A DNA stretch of 64,000 nt from Ligilactobacillus hayakitensis DSM 18933 = JCM 14209 (GTDB lineage Bacteria; Bacillota; Bacilli; Lactobacillales; Lactobacillaceae). The notes below the pieces were generated by a model. That model was given only the letters and a program-made list of their open reading frames with translations, was not told the origin of the DNA and did not search any database. Location of the stretch: the NCBI RefSeq assembly GCF_000615845.1, contig NZ_BAML01000006.1:1-64000 (forward strand), read 5' to 3'. The translations under genes and the position numbers were made by a program. Shown here in pieces: positions 26,507-38,687 of this stretch (within the stretch, counting starts at the first letter, position 1; each line of letters begins with the position of its first letter).

Positions 26507-27097
26507 ATGAATTTAGTACCAACAGTTATTGAACAATCTTCACAAGGCGAACGCGCTTATGATATTTATTCACGTTTATTAAAAGATCGCATCATCATGG
26601 TTTCTGGCGAAATCAATGACGATATGGCAAATGCAATCATTGCCCAACTATTATTTTTAGATGCACAAGACCCTGAAAAAGATATTTACATGTACATCAA
26701 CTCTCCTGGTGGTTCTGTTTCGGCTGGATTAGCTATTTATGATACTATGAATTTCGTTAATGCTGATGTTCAAACTATCGTAATGGGTATGGCAGCATCA
26801 ATGGCTTCTGTACTTTCAACAGCTGGTACAAAAGGTAAACGTTTTGCTTTACCAAACTCAGAAATTATGATTCACCAACCTCTTGGTGGTGCTCAAGGGC
26901 AATCAACTGAAATCCAAATTGCCGCTGAACATATCTTAAAAACTAGAAAATTAATTAACGAAATTTTAGCTGAAGGTTCAGGCCAAGATATTGATACAAT
27001 TAACAAAGATACTGAACGTGATAACTTCATGACTGCTAGTCAAGCTGTAGAATATGGTTTAATTGATGGTATCATGAAAAACAAAAAGCAAAAATAA
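26507..27097 (+). CDS. clpP: ATP-dependent Clp protease proteolytic subunit
   Basis: The serine protease chamber of ClpXP/ClpCP. Catalytic triad Ser98 (GMAASMAS), His123 (MIHQPLGG) and Asp172 (ERDNFMTA) is intact. Length 196 aa is standard. The ATG follows GGGAGG. A CtsR box upstream implies heat and stress induction. It is monocistronic, with a hairpin terminator shared with whiA on the other strand. Confidence 0.98.
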   Translation: MNLVPTVIEQSSQGERAYDIYSRLLKDRIIMVSGEINDDMANAIIAQLLFLDAQDPEKDIYMYINSPGGSVSAGLAIYDTMNFVNADVQTIVMGMAASMASVLSTAGTKGKRFALPNSEIMIHQPLGGAQGQSTEIQIAAEHILKTRKLINEILAEGSGQDIDTINKDTERDNFMTASQAVEYGLIDGIMKNKKQK

Positions 27098-27130
27098 TTC
27101 CATCAAACAGACTAAAGTAGTCTTATAATT

Positions 27131-27178
27131 AAAAAACCTTAAGAAATCTGTTTTTACATTGATTTCTTAAGGTTTTTT
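27131..27178. terminator. Bidirectional terminator, CCTTAAGAAAT family (copy 2)
   Basis: Arms AACCTTAAGAAATC (27135-27148) and GATTTCTTAAGGTT (27161-27174) with A and T runs outside. It separates the convergent clpP and whiA. Confidence 0.9.
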
Positions 27179-27186
27179 GTTATTTA

Positions 27187-28131
27187 TTATAGATTTACAA
27201 CTTCGCCATTTTTTATCTTTGTTGCAATTTCATTTAATTTACGCAATCGATGGTTTATTCCTGATTTTGATATTGGTCCTCCTGGAACTAACTCGCCTAA
27301 GTTTTTCAAACTTTCTTCAGGATGATTAATACGTACAATAGCGACTTCTTGGAGTTTTACCGGAAGTTTATCTAATCCAATTTTTTCATCAATCAATTGA
27401 ATATTTTCAACTTGTTTTTTTGAAGCATCCGCAATCTTATTTAAATTAGCGGTTTCACAGTTTACAATTCTATTGACCGAATTTCTCATATCCCGAACAA
27501 TACGAATGTCTTCAAATTTCAACATCGCATTCGTAGCTCCTATTAATGATAAGAAATCTGCAATTTTTTCAGCTTCTTTAAGATATGTGATATAACCACT
27601 TCTTCTTTCAGTTGTTCGTGCATTCAATCCGTAGCGATTCATCATTTCGCAAATCGTATTATTATGATCTTCATATAGTGAATAAATTTCTAAATGATAG
27701 CGACTTGTTTCAGGATTATTTACTGATCCGGTAGCTAAAAATGCGCCTCTTAAATAAGAGCGCACTTTGGCATCATCATCTAAAAAATCCATTGCTACGG
27801 TTTCTTGAATTTGGAGACCATCTAAAATCGCAAGATCTTCCAAAATTTCCATTGTTCCATTTTTCAGTTTTACAATATAGAAGTTATTTTTCTTCAACTT
27901 CATTTTTCGTCGAACAATTAATTCACTTTCTACGTCATAAAATTTCTTTAGGAGTGTATATATTCTTCTAGCAGTTGCTGGATTTTCAGTTTGGACACTT
28001 AATTCAAATTGATGATTTCTAATACTCAAAGAACCATTCATTCGAATTAATGCCATTAATTCAGCTTTGGCATTTCCAAAGTGGACTTCTAAAGTTGTCA
28101 GCTCTTTTTTTACTTCACTGGCATATGACAT
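27187..28131 (-). CDS. whiA: DNA-binding protein WhiA
   Basis: A conserved Gram-positive protein combining a degenerate LAGLIDADG homing-endonuclease fold (about residues 20-200) with a C-terminal helix-turn-helix ([22 protein letters not shown]). In Bacillus it influences cell division and chromosome segregation, while in Streptomyces it is a transcription factor. Length 314 aa is standard. GGAGG precedes the ATG. It is the last gene of rapZ-yvcK-whiA. Confidence 0.95.
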   Translation of the reverse strand: MSYASEVKKELTTLEVHFGNAKAELMALIRMNGSLSIRNHQFELSVQTENPATARRIYTLLKKFYDVESELIVRRKMKLKKNNFYIVKLKNGTMEILEDLAILDGLQIQETVAMDFLDDDAKVRSYLRGAFLATGSVNNPETSRYHLEIYSLYEDHNNTICEMMNRYGLNARTTERRSGYITYLKEAEKIADFLSLIGATNAMLKFEDIRIVRDMRNSVNRIVNCETANLNKIADASKKQVENIQLIDEKIGLDKLPVKLQEVAIVRINHPEESLKNLGELVPGGPISKSGINHRLRKLNEIATKIKNGEVVNL

Positions 28132-28148
28132 TCAAATTCCTCCATGTT

Positions 28149-29144
28149 TTATTTTTGTTTGGCTTGACTTGTTAAACGAATTAACTCTTTTACTACTTTT
28201 TGACCATTATGAAAAATTCCTCTATTTCTCAATAAAAGAAAATCATCTGATATAACACGTGCCCCTTGATTTCTTAAGCCCTCAAAATCATGTCGCACTT
28301 GATACAAATACTCATCATATTTTTGACGATCTAAATAATCACTCGGTACTTCTACGGTATTAACCAAGACCGTATCGATAAAATTCATCCCCATGTGCTC
28401 ATTTAAAATTCGAACATGATCTGCATCAGAAAAATGCTCCGTTTCACCCTTTTGAGTCATAATATTGCAAATGTAGATGATTTCTGCTTTTGTTTGTCGT
28501 AATGCTTCAGCTACATTTTCAATCATTAAGTTAGGCAAAATACTTGTAAACAAACTTCCTGGCCCTAAAACAATTTGATCAGCTTCCAAGATTGAATCAA
28601 TTACCTTTGGCATCGCCCGTGGCTCATGTGAATCCGTAGAAGTTACCCACACTTTTTTAATATTCTTTCCTGCCGCTGAAATTTCTGCTTCACCAGATAA
28701 TATCGTTCCATCATCAAACTTCGCATTTAAAATCAAAGGAACGTTCGCAGCTGGATAAACATGTCCTTTAACATGCATAATTTTAGACAGTTCTTGCACC
28801 GCTCCAAAAATACCAAGATTATCCATTTCTGTTAACGCTGCAATAATCAAATTTCCAATCGCATGTCCGGAAAAAAACTGATCTTTTGATTCAAAGCGAT
28901 ATTGAAAGATATCCTTATATAATTGTGGCGCATCTGATAACGCCACCAATACATTGCGAATATCTCCAGGCGGAACCACGTTAATATAATCTCGAATAAT
29001 TCCAGAAGAACCTCCATCATCAGCTACTGTAACTATCGCAGTAATTTCAGCATCTTCTTTTTTTAACCCCTTTAAAACAACTGGTAATCCGGTTCCTCCA
29101 CCCATAACCACGATTTTAGGTGCACGACTATTTTCTGTCATCAT
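28149..29144 (-). CDS. yvcK: Gluconeogenesis/morphology factor YvcK
   Basis: A CofD-like protein with a UDP-sugar-binding Rossmann fold: [17 protein letters not shown] at the N-terminus, [28 protein letters not shown] and [14 protein letters not shown]. Needed in Bacillus for growth on gluconeogenic carbon and for normal shape. Its start overlaps the end of rapZ by four bases, and whiA follows 17 bases later. Length 331 aa is normal. Confidence 0.94.
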   Translation of the reverse strand: MMTENSRAPKIVVMGGGTGLPVVLKGLKKEDAEITAIVTVADDGGSSGIIRDYINVVPPGDIRNVLVALSDAPQLYKDIFQYRFESKDQFFSGHAIGNLIIAALTEMDNLGIFGAVQELSKIMHVKGHVYPAANVPLILNAKFDDGTILSGEAEISAAGKNIKKVWVTSTDSHEPRAMPKVIDSILEADQIVLGPGSLFTSILPNLMIENVAEALRQTKAEIIYICNIMTQKGETEHFSDADHVRILNEHMGMNFIDTVLVNTVEVPSDYLDRQKYDEYLYQVRHDFEGLRNQGARVISDDFLLLRNRGIFHNGQKVVKELIRLTSQAKQK

Positions 29145-30022
29145 GAACGATTCACCGTTTCCTTTCGTTTTTTCATATCTCGATGTGAAATATGAACATT
29201 ATAGTTTTTTGACAATTGTTCTCCAAGACGTTTAGTTAGAGCAACAGAACGATGTTGGCCTCCTGTACAACCAATGGCAATTGTTAGATTTGACTTTCCT
29301 TCTTGAATGTATCCAGGAATTATCTCTTCTAAAAGGCCGCTAAACTTTTGATAAAAACTTTCTGTTTTTTCCGATTGCATCACATAATCATAAACTTCTT
29401 TATCTAAACCGGTTTTTCTTTTGAGTTCTTCAACATAATATGGATTCGGCAAAAATCTAACATCCATCACAACGTCGGCATCAATTGGAAGACCGTATTT
29501 AAAACCAAATGACATTACTTCAACGTGGAACCCATCTTTATTGTCTCCTTCAAATCGACGATTAATTTCTTCTCTTAATTCTCTTGGTGATAAATTGCTA
29601 GTATCAATAATAATTTGAGAATTTGACTTTATTTTCGCAAGAAATTCTCTTTCACGTTGAATTCCATCTAAAATACGGCCATCACGTGATAATGGGTGTG
29701 CTCTTCTTGTTTCTTTGTAACGTGCAACTAGTTCTTCATCTGATGCATTCAAAAACAAGATTTTTGAATTTACAGTCTCTAATTCATCTAAATCAATTAA
29801 TGCCTCATTAATTTCGTCATACAATGCTCGTGAACGTAAATCCATTACCAAGGCAACTTTATCAATTTTACCTGACTCTTTGATTAATTCATAAAATTTA
29901 GGTAATAACTTAGGTGGCATGTTATCAACACAAAAATATCCTAAGTCTTCAAAACTTTGCATTGCCACTGTCTTTCCAGCACCACTCATACCTGTAACCA
30001 CTACTAATTGTAAAGCGCTCAT
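29141..30022 (-). CDS. rapZ: RNase adapter/nucleotide-binding protein RapZ (YvcJ)
   Basis: A P-loop protein with Walker A GMSGAGKT near the N-terminus and the C-terminal RapZ domain ([37 protein letters not shown]). In E. coli RapZ steers RNase E to a small RNA controlling glmS. In Firmicutes the role is less clear and has been linked to competence. The ATG at 30022 sits seven bases after GGGGGT, giving 293 aa. The ATG at 30028 is too close to that site. It is first in rapZ-yvcK-whiA. Confidence 0.93.
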   Translation of the reverse strand: MSALQLVVVTGMSGAGKTVAMQSFEDLGYFCVDNMPPKLLPKFYELIKESGKIDKVALVMDLRSRALYDEINEALIDLDELETVNSKILFLNASDEELVARYKETRRAHPLSRDGRILDGIQREREFLAKIKSNSQIIIDTSNLSPRELREEINRRFEGDNKDGFHVEVMSFGFKYGLPIDADVVMDVRFLPNPYYVEELKRKTGLDKEVYDYVMQSEKTESFYQKFSGLLEEIIPGYIQEGKSNLTIAIGCTGGQHRSVALTKRLGEQLSKNYNVHISHRDMKKRKETVNRS

Positions 30023-30047
30023 TTCCATACCCCCATACTTTTTTATT

Positions 30048-30056
30048 ATTATATCA
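30048..30056 (-). promoter_or_regulatory. Extended -10 promoter of rapZ-yvcK-whiA
   Basis: TGATATAAT on the minus strand (TATAAT at 30048-30053), with a small inverted repeat (ATAC/GTAT) directly upstream. Confidence 0.55.
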
Positions 30057-30130
30057 TACCGGGTGTATCATTTTTGATATTTTTGTTTTATTCTTATATT
30101 TTTTTAATATTTTAATCATTACCTTATCCT

Positions 30131-30182
30131 AAAAAAATAAACCCTCGGTAATTCTCTTAAAAATTGAACTACCAAGAGTTTA
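30131..30182 (-). terminator. Terminator of guaC
   Basis: A long imperfect stem between about 30139-30157 and 30166-30182, followed by seven T on the minus strand. Confidence 0.75.
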
Positions 30183-30226
30183 TTTTAAAAACTATTAATT
30201 ATTTCGTGTATTTTTTACGCCTTATT

Positions 30227-31204
30227 TTAATCACCATTCCAGATTGAGTTTTTCACAATAACATAATCAACGTGTTTTAAAGCATCAATATTTTTTCCGC
30301 CAGCGTATGAAATGGAAGATTGTAAATCTTGTTGCATTTCCGTTAAAGTATCAAACAAGTGCCCTTTGAGCGGCAGTAACATTTTTTTACCTTCAACGTT
30401 TTTTCTTTCGCCTTTTTGATACTCTGAAGCTGATCCAAAATATTCTTTAAACATTTCCCCATCTACTTCAACGATTTTTCCTGGACTTTCAATATGGCCA
30501 GCAAATAGCGAGCCAATCATTACCATCGTTGCCCCAAACCGAATTGATTTAGCAATATCACCATGAGTTCGGATCCCTCCATCAGCAATAATTGGTTTTC
30601 GGGCTGCTTTAGCACACCATCTAAGAGCTGCAAGTTGCCATCCTCCTGTACCAAAGCCAGTTTTTACCTTTGTAATACATACTTTTCCAGGACCAATCCC
30701 TACTTTAGTTGCATCAGCTCCTGCATTTTCTAATTCTCTCACAGCTTCCGGAGTTCCTACATTTCCAGCAATCACAAATGTTTCTGGCATTTCTTTTTTG
30801 ATATGCTTAATCATTTTGATAACACTATCTGCATGTCCATGTGCAATATCAATCGTAATAAATTCTGGTGCATCATCTTTTAAGCTTGAAACAAATTCAT
30901 ATTCGTATTCCTTAACACCCACAGAAATTGATGCAATCAAATTTTTAGAATGCATTTTTTTAATAAAAGTCTTACGTTTTTGTTCTTCAAAGCGATGCAT
31001 AATATAAAAATATCCAGCTTGAGCGAGTTGCTCAGCTAATTTTTCATCCATAATCGTCTGCATATTTGCCGGAATAACTGGCATTTTAAAGTTATACTTT
31101 CCAAGTTTTACAGTTGTGTCTGCTTTTGAACGACTATCTATAATACATTTATTAGGGATAAGTTGAATATCTTCATAATCAAATACTGGCATTGAATTTA
31201 ACAT
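30227..31204 (-). CDS. guaC: GMP reductase
   Basis: Converts GMP to IMP with NADPH, allowing guanine nucleotides to be used for adenine nucleotide synthesis. The TIM-barrel IMPDH/GMPR fold shows the catalytic cysteine loop [15 protein letters not shown] and the phosphate site [19 protein letters not shown]. There is no CBS domain, and [22 protein letters not shown] is typical. Length 325 aa matches the GuaC2 type of Firmicutes. It has its own strong promoter, a leader of about 85 bases and a terminator. It is located between luxS and rapZ. Confidence 0.93.
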   Translation of the reverse strand: MLNSMPVFDYEDIQLIPNKCIIDSRSKADTTVKLGKYNFKMPVIPANMQTIMDEKLAEQLAQAGYFYIMHRFEEQKRKTFIKKMHSKNLIASISVGVKEYEYEFVSSLKDDAPEFITIDIAHGHADSVIKMIKHIKKEMPETFVIAGNVGTPEAVRELENAGADATKVGIGPGKVCITKVKTGFGTGGWQLAALRWCAKAARKPIIADGGIRTHGDIAKSIRFGATMVMIGSLFAGHIESPGKIVEVDGEMFKEYFGSASEYQKGERKNVEGKKMLLPLKGHLFDTLTEMQQDLQSSISYAGGKNIDALKHVDYVIVKNSIWNGD

Positions 31205-31291
31205 TTTAATTTCTCCTACTTAAATAATTTGACCTTCCTATAACTTTGAAAAACAAAGCATCGCTAAGTAAAAACTTACCTTTCCAAGAAT

Positions 31292-31320
31292 ATCTTATCT
31301 ATTTTCAAGTTAAAAGTCAA
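31292..31320 (-). promoter_or_regulatory. Promoter of guaC
   Basis: TTGACT (31315-31320), 17-base spacer and TAAGAT (31292-31297) on the minus strand. The leader contains a GTAAGT/ACTTA hairpin at about 31262-31280. I could not match it to a known riboswitch. Confidence 0.75.
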
Positions 31321-31363
31321 TATTTTATATTTTAATAATTTTATCGTTCGTGTTTTCAGGGGA

Positions 31364-31426
31364 TAAAAAAATAGAGCCTTTCAAAAATAAGTCCCAACTT
31401 ACTCGAAATACTGCTCTATTTTTTAA
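31364..31426 (-). terminator. Terminator of luxS
   Basis: AAAAATAGAGC/GCTCTATTTTT arms (about 31367-31377 and 31413-31423) with a long loop, followed by T on the minus strand. Confidence 0.65.
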
Positions 31427-31429
31427 TAT

Positions 31430-31900
31430 TTAAATAACTTTTCTGACAAAAGGATCGCTAGAAATCCCTTCTTCTAAAATTTTCTTACACCATTCTTGAG
31501 CTGAGAAGAGTGAATGATCTCGATAATTTCCGCAACTCTTGATATCTGTTCCTTGAACATCTTCCCAACTAGCATTAAGAATATCATTTAATGATGCTTT
31601 CAAAGCATTTGCAACTTCAACAGTATCATGATTGCCCCACATAATTAAATGGAAACCTGTGCGACAGCCAAATGGTGAACAATCAATCACACCGTCCATA
31701 TGATCTCTCAGATACCCTGCTAGCATATGTTCAATTGTGTGTAAGCCTGCTGTTGGAATTGCATTTTCATTTGGTTGCACTAATCGCAAATCAAAATTTG
31801 TAATTTCATCTCCCTTAGGCCCATTTTCAACTGTAATTAAACGAACATATGGCGCTTTAACCGCTGTATGATCCAAAGTAAAACTTTCAACTTCTGCCAT
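31430..31900 (-). CDS. luxS: S-ribosylhomocysteine lyase (AI-2 synthesis)
   Basis: Cleaves S-ribosylhomocysteine to homocysteine and the precursor of autoinducer-2. Metal ligands His54 and His58 (HTIEHMLAG) and Cys123 (SCGNYRDH) are present, and Cys79 in SPFGCRTGF is the catalytic cysteine. Length 156 aa is normal. AGGAGGAG precedes the ATG. It stands alone with a terminator. No methionine-cycle partner gene is nearby. Confidence 0.97.
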   Translation of the reverse strand: MAEVESFTLDHTAVKAPYVRLITVENGPKGDEITNFDLRLVQPNENAIPTAGLHTIEHMLAGYLRDHMDGVIDCSPFGCRTGFHLIMWGNHDTVEVANALKASLNDILNASWEDVQGTDIKSCGNYRDHSLFSAQEWCKKILEEGISSDPFVRKVI

Positions 31901-31955
31901 TTTTTCTCCTCCTAGATATTAACTTAATATAACTTTAACAGGTTCACCTCAAAAA

Positions 31956-34802
31956 TCAAGATGTTACCTTTTCATAATGTCCATTTTCTAAAACATCTTT
32001 TAAATACTTACCAGTATAACTTTCTTTAACTTGAGCAATTTCTTCTGGGGTTCCATCAGCAACGATTGTTCCGCCACCTTCTCCACCTTCTGGTCCAAGA
32101 TCAATAATATGATCGGCACACTTAATTACATCCAAATTATGTTCAATCACCAAAACAGTATTTCCTTTATCAACTAAACGTTGAAGCACTCCTAATAGAC
32201 GTTTTATATCTTCTGAATGTAATCCCGTTGTAGGTTCATCTAATATATAGAAGGTATTACCACTTGATTTTTTGTGTAATTCAGAAGCTAACTTCATTCG
32301 TTGAGCTTCTCCACCAGATAAAGTTGTTGCCGGTTGACCTAAAGAAACATATCCTAATCCAACATCAACAATTGTTTGTAATTTTCGCTGAATCTTAGGA
32401 ATTGCCTCAAAAAATTCAAGTGCCTCTGCTACTGTCATATCCAATATTTCGGCAATATTTTTATCCTTATACTGAATTTCTAAGGTTTCAGAGTTATATC
32501 TTGATCCCTTACATACTTCACAAGGAACATATACATCTGGAAGGAAATTCATTTCAATTTTGATTATTCCATCCCCTTTACATGCTTCGCAACGACCGCC
32601 TTTAACGTTGAAACTAAAGCGTCCCTTGTTATAACCATGTATTTTAGCTTGATTGGTTTGTGCAAATAATCCTCGAATATCATCAAATACCCCTGTATAT
32701 GTTGCCGGATTACTACGTGGTGTCCGTCCAATTGGACTTTGATCAATATCAATAACTTTATCAATATTTTCTACACCTTGTATCTTGCGGTACTTCCCTG
32801 GTTTTTCAGCATTATGATTTATTTTTTGCGCTAACACACGTTTTAAAATTGTGTTTACAAGAGTAGATTTCCCTGAACCAGATACCCCTGTAACCGCAAC
32901 AAATTCACCTAAAGGAAATTCAACATCAATATTTTGGAGATTATTTTCACTCGCTCCGATTAACTTAATTTTCTTACCGTTTCCACTTCTTCTGGTATCT
33001 GGAATTGGAATGTAACGTTTTCCTGATAAATATTGTCCCGTTAAAGATTTAGCTTTCTTGGCTACTTGCTTTGGCGTTCCAGCCGCAATAATTTGTCCGC
33101 CATGCTCACCAGCACCCGGTCCGATATCAATGAGAAAGTCCGCTGCCCTCATTGTGTCTTCATCATGTTCAACAACAATAAGCGTATTTCCTAAATCTCG
33201 CATTTTCTTCAATGAAGAAATCAAACGATCATTATCTCTTTGATGAAGCCCTATTGATGGTTCATCTAATACATACATTACTCCAGATAAGTTTGACCCA
33301 ATTTGAGTTGCTAATCGAATACGTTGAGCTTCCCCACCAGATAAAGTTCGTGCTGAACGACTTAAGGTTAAATAATCTAAACCTACATTCACTAAGAAAC
33401 TTAATCGATCTAAAATTTCTTTTAAAATTGGTCTAGCAATTTGTTCTTTTTGTTCAGATAATTCTAGATTTTCAAAGAATATTAATTCATCAGCAATTGA
33501 TAAATTTGAGACTTCCCCAATGTGTTGGTGACTAATTTTAACTGATAACGCTTGTTGATTTAACCGATATCCATGACATGTTTGACAAACCAAACTATTC
33601 ATGTATTGGCGCATTACATCTCGCGTAAAATCACTATTAGTTTCTTCATATCGCCGTTGAATATTGTTGATAACCCCTTCAAATTCCATATCCAATTCAC
33701 GTTTTTGACCGAAATCATTTTCAAAATCAAAGTGGAATGTTTCCGTTCCGGCTCCATATAAAATGAGATTTTTTTGTTCTTTGGTTAAATCTTTATATGG
33801 TGTATCCATATCTATTTTAAAATGTTCGCATGCTTGTGCAAGTAAAGTTGGATAATATTTAGAACTAATAGGATTCCAAGGAGCAATGGCACCTTCGTTT
33901 AGCGTTTTAGTTTGATCAGGAATCACTAAATCCAAATCAACTTCTAATTTTGAACCAATCCCATCGCATTCTGGACACGCTCCAAATGGCGCGTTAAATG
34001 AAAATAAACGTGGTTCTAATTCACCAATAGTAAATCCGCAATATGGACAAGCAAAATTTTCAGAAAACTGTAACATTTTATCGCCAATCACATCCACAAA
34101 TACAGTTCCATTAGCTAAATTTAAAGCTGATTCAATTGAGTCAAATAGTCGTGATCGAATATTTTCTTTAATCACGATCCGATCCACTACAACTGCAATA
34201 TCGTGCTTTTTATTTTTATCTAATTCTATTTCAGAATCGATGTCTTGAATTTCACCATCAACCATCACACGAACAAATCCGTCTTTTTTGATTTTTTCTA
34301 AAACTTTTTTATGTTGTCCTTTTTTATTTCTAACAACTGGAGCTAAGATTTGTAACTTACTTCTTTGGGGCAAAGTTAATATTTTATCAACCATTTGTTC
34401 CGGCGATTGACTTGTAATTTCGTGCCCATCATTTGGACAAATTGGGGTCCCTACACGCGCCCATAATAATCTAAAGAAATCATTAATTTCTGTAACCGTT
34501 CCAACTGTTGAGCGCGGATTTTTTGAGGTTGTTTTTTGATCAATCGAAATTGCTGGAGAAAGCCCATCAATTGAATCTACATCTGGTTTATCCATTTGAC
34601 CTAAAAATTGACGTGCATAAGCTGATAGGCTTTCCACATATCTTCTTTGACCTTCAGCATATAATGTATCAAATGCTAATGAACTTTTCCCTGATCCTGA
34701 TAATCCAGTAACAACAACTAACTTATCTTTTGGAATGTCAACATCAACATTTTTCAAGTTATGAGCTCTAGCCCCACGAATCACAATTTTATTTTGTGCC
34801 AT
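31956..34802 (-). CDS. uvrA: Excinuclease ABC subunit A
   Basis: The damage-recognition ATPase of nucleotide excision repair. Two ABC modules with Walker [10 protein letters not shown] and GVSGSGKST, signatures LSGGEAQR in both halves, and zinc fingers at CPYCGF...CPEC and CEACKGDG...CEVCKG. Length 948 aa is standard. It follows uvrB by 14 bases in the same operon. Confidence 0.98.
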   Translation of the reverse strand: MAQNKIVIRGARAHNLKNVDVDIPKDKLVVVTGLSGSGKSSLAFDTLYAEGQRRYVESLSAYARQFLGQMDKPDVDSIDGLSPAISIDQKTTSKNPRSTVGTVTEINDFFRLLWARVGTPICPNDGHEITSQSPEQMVDKILTLPQRSKLQILAPVVRNKKGQHKKVLEKIKKDGFVRVMVDGEIQDIDSEIELDKNKKHDIAVVVDRIVIKENIRSRLFDSIESALNLANGTVFVDVIGDKMLQFSENFACPYCGFTIGELEPRLFSFNAPFGACPECDGIGSKLEVDLDLVIPDQTKTLNEGAIAPWNPISSKYYPTLLAQACEHFKIDMDTPYKDLTKEQKNLILYGAGTETFHFDFENDFGQKRELDMEFEGVINNIQRRYEETNSDFTRDVMRQYMNSLVCQTCHGYRLNQQALSVKISHQHIGEVSNLSIADELIFFENLELSEQKEQIARPILKEILDRLSFLVNVGLDYLTLSRSARTLSGGEAQRIRLATQIGSNLSGVMYVLDEPSIGLHQRDNDRLISSLKKMRDLGNTLIVVEHDEDTMRAADFLIDIGPGAGEHGGQIIAAGTPKQVAKKAKSLTGQYLSGKRYIPIPDTRRSGNGKKIKLIGASENNLQNIDVEFPLGEFVAVTGVSGSGKSTLVNTILKRVLAQKINHNAEKPGKYRKIQGVENIDKVIDIDQSPIGRTPRSNPATYTGVFDDIRGLFAQTNQAKIHGYNKGRFSFNVKGGRCEACKGDGIIKIEMNFLPDVYVPCEVCKGSRYNSETLEIQYKDKNIAEILDMTVAEALEFFEAIPKIQRKLQTIVDVGLGYVSLGQPATTLSGGEAQRMKLASELHKKSSGNTFYILDEPTTGLHSEDIKRLLGVLQRLVDKGNTVLVIEHNLDVIKCADHIIDLGPEGGEGGGTIVADGTPEEIAQVKESYTGKYLKDVLENGHYEKVTS

Positions 34803-34816
34803 ACTATTCCCTCCTT

Positions 34817-36814
34817 TTATTTTATTTGTGCCTTTAATTCAATGATTGTATCTCTTAAAGTAGCTGCCTCTTCAAATTCCATATTTTTAGCAGCAGTTTT
34901 CATTTGTTTTTCTAAACTTGCAATCATTTCTAATTTATCTTCTTTACTCATATTATCAAAATCTATATCCGTAGCATCACTTGTTACATCATTTTTCTTA
35001 GATTCGATACTAATTAGATCACGGATTGGTTTAATAATTGTTTTAGGAACGATATGATGTTTTTCATTATAAGCTTCTTGAATCGAGCGGCGACGCTTAG
35101 TTTCATCAATTGCGGCTTGCATTGACGGTGTAATTTCATCAGCATACATAATCACATGTCCATTAGCATTTCTTGCGGCTCTCCCAATTGTTTGGATAAG
35201 TGAACGTTCATTTCTAAGGAACCCTTCTTTATCAGCATCCAAAATCGCTACTAGTGAAACTTCAGGGACGTCAATTCCTTCCCGCAATAAATTAATTCCA
35301 ATTAAAACATCAAATTTTCCACGCCGTAAATCACGTACAATTTCAGTCCGTTCTAAAGTTTTAATGTCAGAGTGTAAATATTTAACCTTTATTCCCATTT
35401 CTTTGAAGTAATCTGTTAAATCTTCTGCCATTTTTTTAGTTAAAGTCGTTATGAAAACACGTTCATCGCGTTCAACTCTTTTATTAATTTCACCAACTAA
35501 ATCATCCATTTGCCCCATAATTGGACGCACTTCAATATTAGGGTCTAACAATCCAGTTGGACGGATAATTTGTTGAACTACTGTGCTTGTTTGTTCTTCT
35601 TCATATGGTCCAGGTGTTGCTGACATATAGATAATTTGATTAACATGATCTTCAAATTCGTCACGCGTTAAAGGACGATTATCAAGAGCACTTGGTAAAC
35701 GAAAACCATAATCCACTAACATTTGTTTTCTTGCTCGGTCACCGTTATACATTCCTCGAACTTGAGGCATTGTAACGTGCGATTCATCAACAACAATCAA
35801 AAAGTCATCTGGAAAGAAATCTAATAAAGTAAATGGCGGTTCACCTTCACTTCTACCTTCCATATGGCGTGAATAATTTTCAATTCCAGAACAATATCCC
35901 ACTTCTTTCAACATTTCAATATCATAAGTCGTTCGTTGTTCTAGACGTTGCGCTTCAAGTAATTTATCTTCATCACGTAATTTTTTTAGTTGTGTTTTTA
36001 ATTCATTTTCAATTCTTTCAATTGCATGCTTAAGTTTTTCTTCATTCGTCATAAAGTGAGTTGCGGGAAAAATGGTAATATGCTCTCTTTCAGCGATAAT
36101 TTCTCCTGTTAATGGATTAATTTCACGAATTCGATCAATTTCATCTCCAAAGAATTCAACTCTCAAAGCAATTTCATCCCGTGAAGCAGGAAAAATTTCA
36201 ACCACATCACCTCGAACACGAAAACGTCCCCGTTGAAAATCAATATCATTGCGATCATATTGATTTTCTACTAACTGAGCTAACAACTCATTCCGTTCTA
36301 TTTCTTGACCTTCTCTTAACGAAAGCATGTGTGCTTGATATTCTCTAGGATCACCTAAACCGAAAATTGAAGAAACTGATGCCACAACAATTACATCGTT
36401 TCGTTCTAAAAGCGAACTCGTAGCTGAGTGACGTAACTTATCAATTTCATCATTAATTGCGGAGTCTTTTTCAATATAAGTATCGCTGGATGGAACATAA
36501 GCCTCAGGTTGATAATAATCATAATAACTTACAAAATATTCCACTGCATTATTTGGAAAAAATTCTTTAAATTCCCCATAAAGTTGCCCTGCTAAAGTTT
36601 TATTATGAGCCAATACCAACGTTGGCTTATTTACGTTTTTAATTACATTCGAAATAGTAAATGTTTTTCCCGTTCCAGTTGCACCTAAAAGAATTTGGGC
36701 TTTTTTCCCTTCTTTTATTCCTGTCGTTAATTCTTTAATCGCTTCAGGTTGATCGCCGGTTGGTTGATATTTAGAAACTAATTCAAACTTCCGATCTGTT
36801 TGTCGTTCAATCAC
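34817..36814 (-). CDS. uvrB: Excinuclease ABC subunit B
   Basis: A helicase-like subunit that verifies damage and loads UvrC. It shows Walker A GATGTGKT near residue 45, the beta-hairpin [18 protein letters not shown], the helicase motif [10 protein letters not shown] and a C-terminal UVR motif ([18 protein letters not shown]). It starts at GTG 36814 with GAGG upstream. Length 665 aa is normal. An extended -10 (TGTTACAAT) lies about 45 bases upstream. I found no clear LexA box. Confidence 0.97.
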   Translation of the reverse strand: MIERQTDRKFELVSKYQPTGDQPEAIKELTTGIKEGKKAQILLGATGTGKTFTISNVIKNVNKPTLVLAHNKTLAGQLYGEFKEFFPNNAVEYFVSYYDYYQPEAYVPSSDTYIEKDSAINDEIDKLRHSATSSLLERNDVIVVASVSSIFGLGDPREYQAHMLSLREGQEIERNELLAQLVENQYDRNDIDFQRGRFRVRGDVVEIFPASRDEIALRVEFFGDEIDRIREINPLTGEIIAEREHITIFPATHFMTNEEKLKHAIERIENELKTQLKKLRDEDKLLEAQRLEQRTTYDIEMLKEVGYCSGIENYSRHMEGRSEGEPPFTLLDFFPDDFLIVVDESHVTMPQVRGMYNGDRARKQMLVDYGFRLPSALDNRPLTRDEFEDHVNQIIYMSATPGPYEEEQTSTVVQQIIRPTGLLDPNIEVRPIMGQMDDLVGEINKRVERDERVFITTLTKKMAEDLTDYFKEMGIKVKYLHSDIKTLERTEIVRDLRRGKFDVLIGINLLREGIDVPEVSLVAILDADKEGFLRNERSLIQTIGRAARNANGHVIMYADEITPSMQAAIDETKRRRSIQEAYNEKHHIVPKTIIKPIRDLISIESKKNDVTSDATDIDFDNMSKEDKLEMIASLEKQMKTAAKNMEFEEAATLRDTIIELKAQIK

Positions 36815-36882
36815 TTACAAAACCTCGTTTTCTGCATCAATATTGTAAATATATTGTAACACATACCCGTTTTGAAGGGTGT

Positions 36883-36917
36883 AAAAAGAGGCTTAGAGTA
36901 TTTCTAAGCCTCTTTGG
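36883..36917 (-). terminator. Terminator of the phosphoglucomutase gene
   Basis: A perfect 13-bp stem (36885-36897 with 36903-36915) and T run on the minus strand. Confidence 0.85.
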
Positions 36918-36921
36918 AGTA

Positions 36922-38646
36922 TTATTTTACAAATGATTGAATTGCACTATCGAATGATGCTCGTTTTTCATTTGCTTGGTCTTGATCTTTGCCGTGAGTT
37001 CCAATATAAAACTTGATTTTTGGTTCTGTTCCTGAAGGACGAACTGCAATCCAAGTTCCATCTTCTAGAAGATATTTTAATACATTAGATTTTGGCATAT
37101 CAATTTTTTCAACTGTCCCATTAGTATAGCGCTTTTCAGATTTATCAAAATCTTCCATTGCTACTACTTTATAACCGGCAAAATCAACTGGTGATTCATT
37201 TCTAAATTTAGTCATTAAATCTTTAATTTGTTGAACCCCTTCAACACCATCAAATGTTAATGAGGTTGTTTTTTCTGCAAAATATCCATGCTTTTCAAAA
37301 AGTTCTTGCAGTCCATCATATAAATTTTTACCTTGTTTATTATAGTAAGCTGCTACTTCAGCTAATAATACTAAAGCTTGAATTGAATCCTTATCACGTA
37401 CAAATGAACGTACAAGATATCCATAACTTTCTTCAAAACCAAACATGAATGTATTTGAATTTGTATCTTCAAAATTCTTAATTTGTTCAGCAATAAACTT
37501 AAATCCCGTTAATACATTAATCATCTTAACGTTATAACTTTCTGCTACTTTAGTTGCAAATTCACTTGAAACGATAGATTTTACCGCTGCTGCATTAGCT
37601 GGCAAACTACCTGCTTCTTTTCTAGCAGTTAAGATATAGTTAAGCATAATTGCCGCAATTTGATTACCAGTTAATAATTGATATTCTCCACTTGGTTGAC
37701 GAACCGCAGCACCTAAACGGTCAGCATCAGGATCAACCGCAATTAATAAATCAGCACCTTGTTGCTTACCAAGTTTAATTGCAAGATCAAAAGCTGCTGG
37801 ATCTTCTGGGTTTGGTAATTTAACTGTTGAAAAATCAGCATCAGGTGTAGCTTGTTCTGGTACCATCGTAAAGTTTTCAAAACCAGCTTGTCTAAGAGCT
37901 TTTTCACCTAACATTGCACCAGTACCATGCAACGGAGTGAAAATTAACTTCATTGCTTTTCCTTCTTCTGCTACTAGTTCTTGATTAATAGTTACGCTCT
38001 TAATTTCATCAAGATATGGTTTATCAATTTCACTACCAACAATCTTCAAAAGACCTTCGTTAATTAAGCTATCTTTATTAGCAACTTTGATTGCAAATAA
38101 ATCGTCAACTTTGCGAATATATTCAGTAATTAAATCTGATTCTTTTGGTGGCATTTGTGCCCCGTCTTCACCATAAATTTTATAACCATTATATTGTTTT
38201 GGATTATGACTTGCTGTAATCATGATACCAGCATATGTATGCAAATGGCGCACAGCAAATGATAATTCTGGAGTTGGGCGTAAACTTTCAAACACATATG
38301 TTGGAATGTTATGTTGCCCTAATACACGCGCAGCTTCAAAAGCAAAGTCTTGTGAATGATGACGTGAATCATAGCTAATTGCTACACCGCGTTTTTTTAC
38401 ATCTTCGCTTAAGCCGTCCATTAGCATTGCTAATCCTTCAGTTGCTTGGCGAACTGTATAAATATTCATCCGATTAATTCCAGCACCTAAGACACCACGC
38501 ATCCCTGCAGTTCCAAATTCAAGTGGAGCATAGAAGGCATCTTCTAATGTCTCTTTATTTTCCTTTAATTCATCTAAACTTTGACGCAAATCTGTTGGTA
38601 ATTCAGTATTCTTATCCCATAGTTGATATGTTTTTTCCCAACTCAT
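36922..38646 (-). CDS. pgcA: Phospho-sugar mutase (alpha-phosphoglucomutase type)
   Basis: Interconverts glucose-6-phosphate and glucose-1-phosphate, supplying UDP-glucose. It is of the large PgcA/PgmB type of Firmicutes. The phosphoserine loop is ITASHNPKQYNG, the metal loop is VDPDADRLG, and RPSGTEPKIKFYIG is at the C-terminus. The ATG at 38646 follows GGGAGAG and gives 574 aa. A longer reading from 38691 would overlap lgt. It lies after hprK-lgt in one direction. Confidence 0.93.
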   Translation of the reverse strand: MSWEKTYQLWDKNTELPTDLRQSLDELKENKETLEDAFYAPLEFGTAGMRGVLGAGINRMNIYTVRQATEGLAMLMDGLSEDVKKRGVAISYDSRHHSQDFAFEAARVLGQHNIPTYVFESLRPTPELSFAVRHLHTYAGIMITASHNPKQYNGYKIYGEDGAQMPPKESDLITEYIRKVDDLFAIKVANKDSLINEGLLKIVGSEIDKPYLDEIKSVTINQELVAEEGKAMKLIFTPLHGTGAMLGEKALRQAGFENFTMVPEQATPDADFSTVKLPNPEDPAAFDLAIKLGKQQGADLLIAVDPDADRLGAAVRQPSGEYQLLTGNQIAAIMLNYILTARKEAGSLPANAAAVKSIVSSEFATKVAESYNVKMINVLTGFKFIAEQIKNFEDTNSNTFMFGFEESYGYLVRSFVRDKDSIQALVLLAEVAAYYNKQGKNLYDGLQELFEKHGYFAEKTTSLTFDGVEGVQQIKDLMTKFRNESPVDFAGYKVVAMEDFDKSEKRYTNGTVEKIDMPKSNVLKYLLEDGTWIAVRPSGTEPKIKFYIGTHGKDQDQANEKRASFDSAIQSFVK

Positions 38647-38687
38647 CGATACACTCTCCCATATTTTCATTCTTTTAATTTTACATT

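Noticed and set aside
36815-36880. LexA/SOS box upstream of uvrB
   Set aside because: No CGAAC-N4-GTTCG type sequence is present. Only a promoter-like TGTTACAAT is seen.
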